Source: Lachnospiraceae bacterium (GTDB lineage Bacteria; Bacillota; Clostridia; Lachnospirales; Lachnospiraceae). From it: a stretch of 57,918 nucleotides of DNA. Positions within the stretch are counted from its first letter, which is position 1, and every line of letters begins with the position of its first letter. The notes beneath the pieces were generated by a model. The model ran no database searches. It saw nothing but the letters and a program-made list of their open reading frames with translations, and was not told the DNA's origin. Of this stretch, positions 45,496 to 55,890 are shown in pieces. The translations under genes were made by a program, and so were the position numbers. The stretch is taken from NCBI GenBank assembly GCA_016291655.1, contig JAEEYF010000062.1, positions 1 to 57,918 on the forward strand, read 5' to 3'.

Positions 45496-45628
45496 ACAAT
45501 AACGACGAACTGTAACCTTTGAAACAAAAGTTCTGTTTTGTATTGTTTTTTTGTGACCAAAAGATTATAATTTTTTATATAATTGCTGTTATAGCGTCAA
45601 ATCAGAGAATACGCGTTGGAGGGCAAAA

Positions 45629-47527
45629 ATGAGTATACTGTCACAATGCTGTGGACTTACACTGCTGGCGACAATAGTATATTTTTATTCATTCAGAAGG
45701 AAGATTTTGATCAAAACGGGTCAGAATTATCTGGAACTTGTTTTTGCAACCATTATCTGTACTTTGTTCGATATGCTGTCCATCTTTTGTATCGACCATG
45801 AGGCCAATTTACCGGCTCTTTTTGTTGAGATCATATGTAAGGCATATGTCGCTTCATTGGTAAGTGTAACCATCTTCGGGTTAAGATACCTTTGCGCGGA
45901 TGTTTACAAATCCAATAAAGAATATAAAACATCGATGATCAGAGTTTACTCCATATGGGTTGCCATGATCGCCGTGATCTTTGCACTGCCGATCCGCATT
46001 GCCTATCGGGACGGTGTGGCAAAGTATACCGAAGGTCCGTCGACAACGGCGACATACATATGTGTGGCTTTGGTGATCGTTATGATCGTTGTCACCATGG
46101 AAAAGAACAGAAAAACAGTAAACCTCAATCGGCGTAAGGTGGTTTATATTTGGATCATGACGTGGATCGTGGCGGCACTTATACAGTTCTTCCGCAGTGA
46201 CTTGCTGATAGTCAGCTTCGGAGCCTCCCTGGGAGTTGCGATCATTTATTTTGCTCTTGAGAATCCCGAATCGAATCTTGACAGGAATACGGGATTTTTC
46301 AACGAGAATGCTCTGGGACTCTATGCCAACCAGCATTTTAACGTCGGAAAGAGGTTCTCGCTGGTCTATCTTGAGATCTCGCCCTACAGGAATGTGGGAA
46401 AGAAGCTGAGTCTTGAGGCAGACATACAGGAAGAGATCAACAGATACGTTGTGAGCTTTGAAAAGGGAGACATATTCATCGTCAACGACAGTGAATATTG
46501 TCTGGCTTTTGAAGTCAAGGAAAACGCCAATGATGCTCTCGAACTGATAAGAGAGAGATTCAATTACGGTTGGGGGGCCAAAAAGAATGTCATACTCCCC
46601 ACCAGATATATGTATGTTCCCAATGCAACGGATTTTGAAGGATGGGAATCTCTTTCCCAGGCCATCAGGTTCATAGGCTATTCGGGAACAAACGTTAATG
46701 AGGTCAATGTGGTAACGCCTTCTTCGCTTACGGATCTTGTGAAGGAAAGAGAAGTTGAGGAGATCATCAGAGACGCCATTGACAATGACAGGATAGAGGC
46801 TTTCTATCAGCCGATCTATTCGATAAAGGAGAAACGGTTTGTTTCTGCGGAAGCTCTTGCAAGGATCAGGCGCGAGGATGGCTCTCTTGTACCGCCCGGA
46901 CTTTTCATTCCCATTGCCGAAAAGAACGGTACGATCATAAAGATCGGAGAGATAGTCTTTGAAAAAACATGTCAGCTGCTTTCGAGAGAAATGCTCAATG
47001 AAAGATTTGATGTGGATTATATCGAAGTTAACCTTTCAACGGTACAGTGTTCCTATGAATGCCTTGCGGATTCCTTTGTTTCGATCATGAACAAGAACCA
47101 TGTGGATCCCGCATGGATCAATCTTGAGATCACCGAAACAGGCTCCCTTGCGGAGAAAAATATTTTGCTTAAAAACATGAATGAACTCATGGTTTACGGC
47201 GTAACCTTCTCGCTCGATGATTTCGGAACGGGAAATTCCAATCTGAACTACATTATGGATATGCCCGTAAAGATCGTCAAGTTCGACCGTGAGTTGATCA
47301 ATGCTTATTTCGTAAATGACAAGGCACGGCACATTATGGTGTCTACCATTGAGATGCTTAAAGACATGGGCTTTGAGATCGTTGCAGAAGGCATCGAGAC
47401 CAAGGAACAGGCGGAAGAAATGTGCAAGCTCGGAGTTTCGTTCATCCAGGGCTATTATTACTCTAAGCCTTTGACAAGAGGGGATTATATCAATTTCCTT
47501 GAAATGGAGACAAATAAGGCGGATTAG
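45629..47527 (+). CDS. Multi-pass membrane EAL c-di-GMP phosphodiesterase
   Basis: 632 residues. About seven transmembrane helices in the first 215 residues, then a degenerate GGDEF-like domain (FNENALGLYANQHF; no GGDEF motif), then an EAL domain with AEALARI, EVNLSTVQC, LEITETGS, LDDFGTGNSNLN and AEGIETKEQAE intact. Predicted to hydrolyse c-di-GMP in response to a membrane or ligand signal. GGAGG precedes the ATG. Ends 16 bp before tRNA-Leu. Confidence 0.9.
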   Translation: MSILSQCCGLTLLATIVYFYSFRRKILIKTGQNYLELVFATIICTLFDMLSIFCIDHEANLPALFVEIICKAYVASLVSVTIFGLRYLCADVYKSNKEYKTSMIRVYSIWVAMIAVIFALPIRIAYRDGVAKYTEGPSTTATYICVALVIVMIVVTMEKNRKTVNLNRRKVVYIWIMTWIVAALIQFFRSDLLIVSFGASLGVAIIYFALENPESNLDRNTGFFNENALGLYANQHFNVGKRFSLVYLEISPYRNVGKKLSLEADIQEEINRYVVSFEKGDIFIVNDSEYCLAFEVKENANDALELIRERFNYGWGAKKNVILPTRYMYVPNATDFEGWESLSQAIRFIGYSGTNVNEVNVVTPSSLTDLVKEREVEEIIRDAIDNDRIEAFYQPIYSIKEKRFVSAEALARIRREDGSLVPPGLFIPIAEKNGTIIKIGEIVFEKTCQLLSREMLNERFDVDYIEVNLSTVQCSYECLADSFVSIMNKNHVDPAWINLEITETGSLAEKNILLKNMNELMVYGVTFSLDDFGTGNSNLNYIMDMPVKIVKFDRELINAYFVNDKARHIMVSTIEMLKDMGFEIVAEGIETKEQAEEMCKLGVSFIQGYYYSKPLTRGDYINFLEMETNKAD

Positions 47528-47543
47528 ATATCCGCTTTATCAA

Positions 47544-47623
<80 letters not shown>

Positions 47624-47692
47624 TTTCCATCCCTTTTGGCTTTTTTCTTTTCACTTCACTGTTTTCTCTGTCAACACTTGGAGGCCTGCTTC

Positions 47693-49972
47693 ATGAAAAA
47701 AAAGGAAAACAAGAACAAGAAATCCATATATGCGCAAACAGCCGGCTCGATGGTCGCTATTGTCATCCTGCTTATTTTTGTGTTTGTATTTTTTAAACTT
47801 GCTATCAAAGTAAATGAGACCTACCCTGATGCTGACATTACAAGTAACAGCTGGTTTCATGTCATTGCTTCGGTAGCTTTTTTATGCTCCATAGCCATCG
47901 GAGGAACTGTTTATTGCATCATCACCTACAATAGTAACAAAGAACTGTCCGCAAGCATGATGAAGCTTTCTACCGGAGCAAGGTCCATTGAGAATCAAAG
48001 CCTTGTTATCAGTTCCTTCAGCACGATCTTTTACTATGTATGTTTTATCGATGTAAAAGAGGATTCTTTCTATGAGATACTTCCCCAGGATTTCATTTCC
48101 TTCATAATGGGAGAAAAGGGAAGGTTTTCATCAGCCTACAAGAGATTTGTTTCCGAAACAGTCTCTTACGAATATCAGGATGATCTGTATGAATTCTGCG
48201 ACATCTATACAATCGACAGAAGACTGGGTGAGCAAAAAAGCTCGATAATCGAGTTTGTCAGCAACTATGTGGGCTGGACAAGAACCTATCTCATCGCCTT
48301 GGAAAGAGATTCAAGGAAGAAGATCACAAAAGTTCTCCTGGGCTTCCAGAAGATCGATGCGCAGAAGAGACGCGAACTGCAGATGAGCGAAGCACTTAAG
48401 AGTGCTCTTGAAGCTGCCAACAGTGCAAATAACGCAAAGTCTGAGTTCCTTTCCAGAATGAGTCATGATATCAGAACACCCATGAACGGAATAGTGGGAA
48501 TGACCGCCCTTGCCCTGACTAAGCTTGATGATAAAGAGAGAGTGGCTTATTGCCTTGAGAAGATATCCTCTTCGAGTAAGCACCTGCTCATGTTGATAAA
48601 CGACGTTCTGGATATGTCCAGAATAGATACCGGAAGACTGGAACTTTCCGAGGAGAATTTTTCACTTTCCGACCTTATGGATAACCTGGTGACCATGATC
48701 CACCCTCAGACGGATGCAAAGCATCAGGACTTCATATGCAATGTAATGAATGTTGAGCATGAAAAGGTTATAGGCGATCCGACCAGACTTGAGGAAGTGT
48801 TCCTGAATCTTACGGGTAATGCTGTAAAGTATACAGGAGAAAACGGCAGGATAAAGATCTCAATATTCGAAAAGTTCATCAAAAACGGTATGGGCTGCTA
48901 TGAATTTGTCATTGAAGACAATGGTATAGGAATGTCGGAAGAGTTCCTCAGCCATTTGTTTGAACCCTTTTCAAGGGAATACAACGAAAAGACCAAGAAC
49001 GTACAGGGAACCGGATTGGGGCTTGCCATCGCTAAGAATATCATTAACATGATGAACGGTGAAATGAAGGTGGAAAGTGCCCTCGGAAAAGGAACCAAGT
49101 TCTCGGCCAGCTTCTGGCTTAAGATACAGGAGAGTTCGGAAGAGAGAAACAATTGCTTTAACGGTATTCACATTCTGGTGGTGGATGACAACAGGATTTC
49201 CTGTGAAACCAACTGTTCAATGCTCCAGAGCCTCGGCATGAGGGCACAGAGCGCATACGGAGGACAGGAAGCCATAGATATGTCCATTGCCGAAGCGGAA
49301 AAGGGCGATCCCTTCAAGCTTGCGCTTGTAGATTGGAAAATGCCTGTAGTTGACGGCTTAAAAGCCGTGCGTGCCATTAACGAGAAACTTGGCACGGAAG
49401 CTCCGGTATTTGCAATTTTCGCCTATGATTGGACAGACATAGAGATAGAAGCGAGACGTCTCGGAGTCAAGGCCTTCATTTCAAAACCGCTGTTTAAATC
49501 GAGAGTTATCGGAGCCCTTCATCTCATGCTGGGCGATGAGAAGCCACAGGAAAAGGTTGAGGAGATCAGGCAGTTTACCGAAAATGACTTCACCGGCAGG
49601 AGAGCACTTTTGGTCGAGGATAATGAACTCAATACCGAGATTGCAAAGGAACTTCTGGAAATGACCGGAATACAGGTGGAATGTGCGGTCAACGGAGCGG
49701 AGGCTGTCGAGATGGTTTCCGACAGAGGCTCGGATTATTACGATATCATCTTTATGGATATTCAAATGCCGATCATGAACGGCTATGATGCAACGAAGGC
49801 CATCCGTTCGCTTCCGATAACGGACGCCAAGACGATACCCATTATTGCAATGACCGCCAATGCATTCATGGCAGATGTTCAGGAAGCCAAAAACTCCGGC
49901 ATGAACGAACATGTGGCCAAGCCCGTGGAGCTGAACAGGTTGCGGGATGTGATGACTAAATGGCTCGGATAA
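47693..49972 (+). CDS. Hybrid sensor histidine kinase with two receiver domains
   Basis: 759 residues from the ATG 8 bp after GGAGG (47680-47684); a longer frame would run through the tRNA. Two membrane helices (about 15-38 and 52-78) are followed by a short PAS-like cytoplasmic region and HisKA ([15 protein letters not shown]). HATPase ([25 protein letters not shown]), receiver 1 ([15 protein letters not shown]) and receiver 2 ([22 protein letters not shown]) complete it. No HPt domain or output regulator is adjacent. Confidence 0.93.
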   Translation: MKKKENKNKKSIYAQTAGSMVAIVILLIFVFVFFKLAIKVNETYPDADITSNSWFHVIASVAFLCSIAIGGTVYCIITYNSNKELSASMMKLSTGARSIENQSLVISSFSTIFYYVCFIDVKEDSFYEILPQDFISFIMGEKGRFSSAYKRFVSETVSYEYQDDLYEFCDIYTIDRRLGEQKSSIIEFVSNYVGWTRTYLIALERDSRKKITKVLLGFQKIDAQKRRELQMSEALKSALEAANSANNAKSEFLSRMSHDIRTPMNGIVGMTALALTKLDDKERVAYCLEKISSSSKHLLMLINDVLDMSRIDTGRLELSEENFSLSDLMDNLVTMIHPQTDAKHQDFICNVMNVEHEKVIGDPTRLEEVFLNLTGNAVKYTGENGRIKISIFEKFIKNGMGCYEFVIEDNGIGMSEEFLSHLFEPFSREYNEKTKNVQGTGLGLAIAKNIINMMNGEMKVESALGKGTKFSASFWLKIQESSEERNNCFNGIHILVVDDNRISCETNCSMLQSLGMRAQSAYGGQEAIDMSIAEAEKGDPFKLALVDWKMPVVDGLKAVRAINEKLGTEAPVFAIFAYDWTDIEIEARRLGVKAFISKPLFKSRVIGALHLMLGDEKPQEKVEEIRQFTENDFTGRRALLVEDNELNTEIAKELLEMTGIQVECAVNGAEAVEMVSDRGSDYYDIIFMDIQMPIMNGYDATKAIRSLPITDAKTIPIIAMTANAFMADVQEAKNSGMNEHVAKPVELNRLRDVMTKWLG

Positions 49973-50059
49973 GATTCAAGCGGCAGCTAAGAGTGAGTTT
50001 GCAACACAAAATAGCGTTTAGGGTCAAAAACATAGCAATTGTCTTATAGGGAGGGTTAG

Positions 50060-50968
50060 ATGAAAAAACGTGTTAAATTACTTGTTAGCGTACTTGTTAG
50101 TTTTTCAATTATTCTTTTATTGGCACTGTTTTGTTTTATTAATAATGGGTGCAATACACGGAAGGATCAAGTGATTTTTTGTCAGGATCTGTTGAGATTT
50201 AACGTTGTAGGTGATTATAAAACGATTCAATATCGAATTAATGTTCCGTTTTTATGTAAACACGCGGATCACTTAATTCAATACCAAGGCAGCGATAATG
50301 ATGCATTTGACAAGATTATTACAGAAACACCTGTATGGTACGATTATGAGGATGAAAAAAAAGGACAAGTATATGGTGTGGCTGATGGGTACATCTTAGG
50401 ATTTGCCGGGATTGTATTTAATATTTCGGATTTAGAAGACGGAGATTGTTTAAAGGTTAATAGTTTTGACTTTAAAGTCGATGATGAAATAGTAGAAGTT
50501 GAATTGGATGAAGATCTCATTTATACGCATTGGAAAGGAACGCAAGAGGAGCGGCCTTTTGTACCAATTAATAGCATCATAATGAATTATCATGGCTGCG
50601 GGCTGACGAGAAAGATGGGAATGCAATTTGAATATAAGGTAACTGAGGATAATGTACAGATTGAGGGATTTGAATTTAGTAAATACATATCTATAGAAAA
50701 AGCGACTGTTAAAATTAACGGAGGGAAAGCTATTAATTTTAGCAAAGCATTTCCGGTTAAGTTGAATAAAGACGATATATTGGCTGTTGTGATCGATAAG
50801 ATCAGTTATGATGATAATGGCGGATATGCGGATTATAATACTAATTATATTTTGTATTGGCATAGGGACGGAGAAGAAGTAAAGGGGGATTCTAATTATA
50901 TCGGGCTGCTCGGGATAGGTAGTCCGGCTGAATTTACCTTGTACTTGTATTCAAGGGGCATAGAATAA
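50060..50968 (+). CDS. Unknown membrane-anchored or secreted protein, AT-rich gene
   Basis: 302 residues with an N-terminal hydrophobic segment (about 6-28) that could be a signal anchor; a Cys follows (FINNGC) but the lipobox is poor. The rest is soluble and beta-rich by eye with many Asp/Glu/Tyr. I do not recognise a family. Codon use (many AAT, ATT, TTA) is more AT-rich than the flanking housekeeping genes, which suggests horizontal acquisition. GGAGGG Shine-Dalgarno. No partner genes. Confidence 0.6.
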   Translation: MKKRVKLLVSVLVSFSIILLLALFCFINNGCNTRKDQVIFCQDLLRFNVVGDYKTIQYRINVPFLCKHADHLIQYQGSDNDAFDKIITETPVWYDYEDEKKGQVYGVADGYILGFAGIVFNISDLEDGDCLKVNSFDFKVDDEIVEVELDEDLIYTHWKGTQEERPFVPINSIIMNYHGCGLTRKMGMQFEYKVTEDNVQIEGFEFSKYISIEKATVKINGGKAINFSKAFPVKLNKDDILAVVIDKISYDDNGGYADYNTNYILYWHRDGEEVKGDSNYIGLLGIGSPAEFTLYLYSRGIE

Positions 50969-51025
50969 TGAACCCCGGGGACGGGGTTATGGTGTCAAAA
51001 ATAAGTACACATCTAAAAAAAACTG

Positions 51026-51054
51026 TTGCAATAATTCAAAAAATAGGCTAAAAT
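51026..51054 (+). promoter_or_regulatory. SigA promoter of efp
   Basis: TTGCAA (51026-51031), 17 bp, TAAAAT (51049-51054), about 78 bp upstream of the efp start. Confidence 0.65.
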
Positions 51055-51131
51055 ATCGCAAGGTCTGCGGAAAAATAATTTCTTCCGTGGGAAGTTAAAA
51101 ATTTAGATTTACAAATCATTAGGAGGATTTT

Positions 51132-51689
51132 ATGATTTCAGCAGGAGATTTCAGAAACGGTATTACACTTGAGATCGAAGGACAGGTTGTTCAGGTTATT
51201 GAATTCCAGCACGTTAAGCCCGGTAAGGGAGCAGCGTTCGTTAGAACAAAGCTTAAGAATATTATTTCCGGAGGCGTTGTTGAAAAGACTTTCCGTCCTA
51301 CCGAGAAATTCCCCGCTGCACGTATCGACAGACTCGACATGCAGTACCTTTACAAAGATGGTGATCTTTTCAACTACATGAACACAGAGACATATGATCA
51401 GATCTCTCTTACAGAGGATCAGGTTGGTGATTCCATGAAGTTCGTTAAAGAGAACGAAATGGTTAAGATGCTTTCCTACAATGGAATGATCTTCTCCGTT
51501 GAGCCCCCTCTTTTTGTAGAACTTGAGATCACAGAGACAGAGCCCGGTTTCAAGGGTGACACAGCAACAGGTGCTTCCAAGCCCGCTACAGTTGAGACAG
51601 GTGCTCTTGTATATGTTCCTCTCTTCGTAGAAAGAGGAGAGAAGATCCAGATCGATACCAGAACAGGTGAGTATCTGAAGAGAGTTTAA
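51132..51689 (+). CDS. efp: Translation elongation factor P
   Basis: 185 residues, three beta-barrel domains. The ribosome-contact loop is [11 protein letters not shown] with Lys at the tip, the site modified in other species. [25 protein letters not shown] is the domain III signature. Relieves stalling at polyproline. Shine-Dalgarno AGGAGG; own promoter and terminator. Confidence 0.97.
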   Translation: MISAGDFRNGITLEIEGQVVQVIEFQHVKPGKGAAFVRTKLKNIISGGVVEKTFRPTEKFPAARIDRLDMQYLYKDGDLFNYMNTETYDQISLTEDQVGDSMKFVKENEMVKMLSYNGMIFSVEPPLFVELEITETEPGFKGDTATGASKPATVETGALVYVPLFVERGEKIQIDTRTGEYLKRV

Positions 51690-51706
51690 TCTTATACAGA
51701 ATATTC

Positions 51707-51735
51707 AGCCCACAGTGATGTGGGCTTTTTTTTGT
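51707..51735 (+). terminator. Terminator of efp
   Basis: Perfect 8-bp stem AGCCCACA-gtga-TGTGGGCT followed by eight T. Confidence 0.93.
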
Positions 51736-52058
51736 TGCATATGAGGTGACAATCTATGAAAGATAAAATGTCTAAAGAGGAATGATATTATGCGTATTAT
51801 GGGACTTATTTCACTAAATTGTTCTTTACATTAATACGTAAAATCATTAAAATAGTTTTGTATGCTTGTTTTATGAATTTGTTCCTAAAAACATGGGAAA
51901 ATTAGGAGAAAAATCAACCAACAGGAGAAATGTTTACGAATACTATTTGACAGGAGAAGCAGAGCAGTTTTGATGGGACGGCCTTGGATTATTCCTAAGA
52001 ATGCTTCTAAAAAGGGATGAGCAGAAACGTGGGCCTAAGCACATATAGGAGTACAGTA
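51736..52058. other. AT-rich gap with degraded gene starts
   Basis: No intact gene. There is a well-placed GAGGTGAC with a 9-codon frame starting at 51756. Near 51973 is a 15-codon frame (MGRPWIIPKNASKKG) whose stop overlaps an ATG at 52017. The segment ending near 51957 reads TATTTGACAGGAGAA, and the same 15-mer recurs at about 53333-53347, just before the GACA repeat. These look like remnants of decayed or rearranged genes. Confidence 0.4.
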
Positions 52059-53219
52059 ATGGACGAGATAACTAATTATGATGATGCAGTTAAAGTTATA
52101 AAGCTTGCCATACTGCAAAGCCAGTATGATGCGGCTAAAAGTGCTAACGAGAAACAATTGATGCTCTATTTTGCTATTGGAAAATACATTTCTCTAAATT
52201 CTCGCGGGGGATATTGGGGAAAGAGTGCAATTGATACCATTAGCGATAGGCTTGATAAGGAACTACCGGGGCTCAGGGGATTTTCTTCAAGAAACCTCAG
52301 AAATATGAGGTCTTTCTATGAGGAGTGGGCGAAGATTGATACGCTTGGAACAGCGAAAGAAAGGATAGTGGATTCAAGTTTGGCAGATACATCTGCCAAA
52401 TTTGAAATTGAGGTTGATACGGAGATTTGGCAGACGTATCTGCCAAATTTAAAGGAATTTCCTATGGATGCATTCTTACATATAGGCTTCTCGCATCATA
52501 CTCTCATATTATCCAAAATAAAGGATTTTGAAGAGCGATTGTTTTATATACGCCGTACATCTATAGAAAAGTTAAGTTACGAAGAATTGAAGACAAGTAT
52601 CCGGCGGGATGATTATCACCATCAAGGTGCTCTGCCTAATAATTTTGTGAAAACTATAAATTCTGACCAACGGGCGATTAAGGCTATAAACGTCTTTAAA
52701 GATGAGTATCTTCTTGATTATATAAATGTTGAAGAGCTTTCTGCCAGGGATGAAGCGGATATTGATGAGAGAGTCGTGGAAAATGTCATAGTTCACAATA
52801 TAAAGAACTTTATTCTTGCATTTGGTAAAGACTTTGCTTTTGTGAGAAATCAATATCATCTTGATGCGTTTGGGGAGGATCAGTATATAGATCTTTTGTT
52901 TTTCAATCGTGAGCTTAATTGTTTGGTTGCAGTAGAATTGAAAAAAGGTAAGTTTAAGCCGGCATATTTGGGACAACTCCAAGGATATCTCAGTGTACTT
53001 GATGGCTTTGAACGAAAACCCCACGAGAATCATTCTATTGGCCTTATCCTTTGCAAAGATATGAATAAATCATATGTTGATTATGTGATACAGGATTATA
53101 CAAAACCCATGGGTGTTGCAACATATAAAACTGCAAAGGATATGTCAGAGGAACTTAGGAGAGCACTTCCGGATATCGAGGATCTTAGGAAACTTTTGGA
53201 TACGGATAATGAAAACTGA
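52059..53219 (+). CDS. DUF1016 (YhcG-type) PDDEXK nuclease family protein
   Basis: 386 residues from the ATG 7 bp after AGGAG; an ATG 14 codons upstream has no ribosome site. The N-terminal DUF1016 helical domain (LYFAIGKYISLNSRGGYWGKSAID, GFSSRNLRNMRSFYEEW) is followed by a PD-(D/E)xK nuclease domain with YIDLLFFNRELNCLVAVELKKGKFKPAYLGQLQGYL. The Asp and ExK catalytic residues are present. The family is often found near restriction-modification or other accessory loci; its target is not established. No RM genes are here. Lies in the AT-rich accessory stretch. Confidence 0.83.
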   Translation: MDEITNYDDAVKVIKLAILQSQYDAAKSANEKQLMLYFAIGKYISLNSRGGYWGKSAIDTISDRLDKELPGLRGFSSRNLRNMRSFYEEWAKIDTLGTAKERIVDSSLADTSAKFEIEVDTEIWQTYLPNLKEFPMDAFLHIGFSHHTLILSKIKDFEERLFYIRRTSIEKLSYEELKTSIRRDDYHHQGALPNNFVKTINSDQRAIKAINVFKDEYLLDYINVEELSARDEADIDERVVENVIVHNIKNFILAFGKDFAFVRNQYHLDAFGEDQYIDLLFFNRELNCLVAVELKKGKFKPAYLGQLQGYLSVLDGFERKPHENHSIGLILCKDMNKSYVDYVIQDYTKPMGVATYKTAKDMSEELRRALPDIEDLRKLLDTDNEN

Positions 53220-53351
53220 TTCACTTAAATACCCTGATTTTGGCGTGAAGAAATATCATATAGTATAATTATTATTAAAAAACTATTGCAATAATATATG
53301 TGTCCATTTTTATGGGCATGGGTTACAGTTTTATTTGACAGGAGAAACGGG

Positions 53352-53487
<136 letters not shown>

Positions 53488-53564
53488 TTACCGAGCATTA
53501 GAAAATGCAAAATAATAATCGATAATAATGTATGTGTATTTATTGAAGTTACTTCTAAAAGTAA

Positions 53565-54206
53565 CTAAATATTCTCCATCAGTGCCTCAGGGTGACAATT
53601 AAGCGCTCTCGCAAGAGTTAAAACTGTTTCGGCGCCTGCTTTATTGATCATCTTGCGGCGTTGTTCATATTGCTGTATTGTGCGAACCGGAATTCCGGTG
53701 ACGGAAGCGAGCTCGCTTTGGCTGAAGTTTGCCCGCATGCGCAGTTGTTTAAGCTTTGTTTCGAATGAAGCTAAACGCATGAGCTCATTCATTTTATCAA
53801 CAAATTGCAGAATATCCATTTCGTGGTAGGGGTTGTACAAAGACAGGACAGAGTCTATCGGAACGCACTTTGCAATGTCTGAAAAAGACAGACCGCTTTT
53901 CCACTGATAGTAAGCAAGTGCCCAACCGGTCCAGTATTCTTCACTCCGCGTAAAACGGGGAGTGGGCTTGCGGTAATCGGATAGAAGACCGCAACGGTCG
54001 AGGGCTTCGTAAACAAGCTCAGCACCGGATCTGCCGACTAAGAAAGCGGGGTTTCCCGAACCAAACTGTGCTGCAATACCTGAGACCAGGAAAAGATCAT
54101 AAAAAGCAGACAACTCAAAGTTGTAGTCGTATACAGCAAAATCGAACATTGCGGCCAGATTCTTTCTGGCATGTTCAAGAAACACTTTATCGTAGGCGTG
54201 GGTCAT
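53565..54206 (-). CDS. HTH (Xre-type) protein, probable antitoxin partner of DUF3990
   Basis: 213 residues. The N-terminal 140 residues are uncharacterised (SGNPAFLVGRSGAELVYEAL, EEYWTGWALAYYQWKSGLSF). The C-terminal 60 form a helix-turn-helix: LKQLRMRANFSQSELASVTGIPVRTIQQYEQ. It overlaps the DUF3990 gene upstream of it by 20 bp, a toxin-antitoxin-like arrangement, and would repress their common promoter. The order toxin first, antitoxin second is the less common one. Confidence 0.75.
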   Translation of the reverse strand: MTHAYDKVFLEHARKNLAAMFDFAVYDYNFELSAFYDLFLVSGIAAQFGSGNPAFLVGRSGAELVYEALDRCGLLSDYRKPTPRFTRSEEYWTGWALAYYQWKSGLSFSDIAKCVPIDSVLSLYNPYHEMDILQFVDKMNELMRLASFETKLKQLRMRANFSQSELASVTGIPVRTIQQYEQRRKMINKAGAETVLTLARALNCHPEALMENI

Positions 54207-54864
54207 CCGGTTTCATCTCCTCTCTTAAGATTTGTGTGATATAAAGACCATTTTTGTCAAAATGGTCTTTATTATTTGCAAAATAATCGTCTCGGGCTTT
54301 TTGACTGCGAGCTATTTTTTTAGGATACCATATGTCTGCCTCAGCAACTTCATATCCAATGAATTTGAGCCTTCTGAACGCATTTTTGCTTTTAATTACG
54401 AATTGTTGTCCCAGTTTGCCTAAATGCATAGCTTGATTTAGTTGACTATAAGAAAGAGCACCTGAAATAAAATCCGCTGCAAATGAGAAATAGCTGTCGT
54501 CTGCACGATATCCAATGACACAGTCAGCATTTTTGTAATCTGTGCCGAAGTGATCTGTTAAATATTCTTTAGCTTGATAAGCCAATGAAGATGAAACGTC
54601 AAATGTCCGGTTTTCCAAAAGAATGGTCAACCAATGCAGGATGCAATATTTTGAGTCATTCAGATTGAGGATATAAAGTTCGGAGCAATCAATAGTATAG
54701 CAATTGGCAAATCCATCATTTGTGTCAGATACACCCCATTCTTTGGCAAGATCAGGTATTTCTGTACAATAAAAGCCTAAGCCATAGTCATTATATGGCT
54801 TTCCGGCCCCAAATTGCGGAGACTTTATAATGTGATTTGAACCATGGTAGATTTTTCTTAACAT
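54187..54864 (-). CDS. DUF3990 protein, ADP-ribosyltransferase-like probable toxin
   Basis: 225 residues. It opens with the DUF3990 hallmark YHGSNHIIKSP...DYGLGFYCT, which resembles the NAD-binding H/Y core of ADP-ribosyltransferases, followed by LAKEWG. NADCVIGYRADDSYFSFAADFISGAL is a second family segment. Toxin activity is inferred from the family resemblance and the overlapping HTH gene. Its promoter carries a palindromic operator. No signal peptide. Confidence 0.75.
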   Translation of the reverse strand: MLRKIYHGSNHIIKSPQFGAGKPYNDYGLGFYCTEIPDLAKEWGVSDTNDGFANCYTIDCSELYILNLNDSKYCILHWLTILLENRTFDVSSSLAYQAKEYLTDHFGTDYKNADCVIGYRADDSYFSFAADFISGALSYSQLNQAMHLGKLGQQFVIKSKNAFRRLKFIGYEVAEADIWYPKKIARSQKARDDYFANNKDHFDKNGLYITQILREEMKPDDPRLR

Positions 54865-54883
54865 AGCAAGTACCTCTTATCAC

Positions 54884-54913
54884 ACTATACTCCTCTGGGA
54901 GTATAAAAGTCAA
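54884..54913 (-). promoter_or_regulatory. Promoter and palindromic operator of the DUF3990/HTH pair
   Basis: On the minus strand TTGACT (54913-54908), 18 bp, TATAGT (54889-54884). An 8-bp perfect inverted repeat with 4-bp spacer, TATACTCC-tctg-GGAGTATA (54886-54905), fills the space between the two boxes and overlaps the -10. That is the position of a repressor site, presumably for the HTH protein. Confidence 0.7.
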
Positions 54914-54917
54914 GTCC

Positions 54918-55376
54918 CTACCCCTCATTCAAACTCTTATTTATTTCATCGACATCGTTTCTCAGCCGGCGGTATTGCACGATCGCCATGATGATGTAGG
55001 TGATGGCATAGCCCGAAAGGGTGCTGACCATTGCCTGAGGGATCTTGTGCAGCTCCCAAAGGAAGATCGTGATAAAAAGGCAAAGGGCGAAGGTGATGAG
55101 GAAATATATGCACCACTGAACAATGAACCCTAAGCGGCGGATTTCAAAAACAAAGGTCATGCCCGAAAAGGTTGCTCCGATCACACCGTAAAGCAGGATG
55201 TTCAGGTAAGCCGCGAGAACAGGAGTGGGAAACAGATCCTTGAAGGCGGGTGAGATCGAGATGAATCCGGGATTGCCGGCGAGATTTGCTGTTAGGTCTA
55301 TAACCAGATTTACGATCAGTCCGGCAAAAGAAGATATGGCAAAGCTGATCGATATACGTTTTAAGATTTCTTTCAT
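54918..55376 (-). CDS. DUF3021 family membrane protein
   Basis: 152 residues with four transmembrane helices (about 5-30, 50-75, 80-100, 110-130) and a charged C-terminal tail. DUF3021 proteins are encoded with LytTR regulators and act as their membrane inhibitors in LytTR regulatory systems. Here it overlaps the LytTR stop by ATGA, so the ATG at 55376 is preferred over an upstream in-frame start inside the LytTR gene. Confidence 0.85.
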   Translation of the reverse strand: MKEILKRISISFAISSFAGLIVNLVIDLTANLAGNPGFISISPAFKDLFPTPVLAAYLNILLYGVIGATFSGMTFVFEIRRLGFIVQWCIYFLITFALCLFITIFLWELHKIPQAMVSTLSGYAITYIIMAIVQYRRLRNDVDEINKSLNEG

Positions 55377-55816
55377 TTTGCAAGCATCTCCTTTATCTTT
55401 GCTACATTTCTGCGGGAAGTGTAGGTTTCGTAACCGTTGGTCATTGTGAGCTTTATGGTCCCTGTGAAGCTGAGATCCAGGCATTTCAGGTGTTTCATAT
55501 TAATGATCTCGGATCTTGAGATCCTGATAAACCCCGCACTTTCAAGTTTTTTTTCCAGCTCGTAGAGCTTTGAGGTCAGTGCATATTTTTCCTTTTGACC
55601 GAGACAGTAGACCTTTTGCCCTTCGGCGTAGATCGCAAAAAGCTCACGTGGAGCCAGCTTCACCTTGTTGCCACGCTCGTCTGTTCCGGTCAGCGCAGTG
55701 TCAAACAGAGCGTGCAGCTCGGTAATGATCTGCCTGACCTCCTCATCCTTCCTGTCTTTGCAGACATGCAGCTCTGTTTGGGTGTATTTTTCGTCCGTTA
55801 TCGCTTTTATGAGCAT
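55373..55816 (-). CDS. LytTR-type DNA-binding transcriptional regulator
   Basis: 147 residues, start 5 bp after GGAGG. No receiver domain; the C-terminal half is the LytTR domain (GFIRISRSEIINMKHLKCLDL, YETYTSRRNVAKIKEML). LytTR factors bind paired 9-bp direct repeats 12 bp apart, and exactly such a pair lies in front of the ABC genes of this operon (57511-57540). Its partner is the DUF3021 protein. A second promoter lies just upstream, so it can be made without the exporter. Confidence 0.88.
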   Translation of the reverse strand: MLIKAITDEKYTQTELHVCKDRKDEEVRQIITELHALFDTALTGTDERGNKVKLAPRELFAIYAEGQKVYCLGQKEKYALTSKLYELEKKLESAGFIRISRSEIINMKHLKCLDLSFTGTIKLTMTNGYETYTSRRNVAKIKEMLAK

Positions 55817-55890
55817 TCCGCCTCCGATCATGACCGTCTGCCGGGCATATCATTGCCGGACAGCGTCATTTTGCATTTATCGATAAAACT

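Noticed and set aside
51973-52020. 15-codon peptide before the DUF1016 gene as a leader peptide
   Set aside because: No Shine-Dalgarno and no attenuator hairpin; more likely residue of rearrangement.
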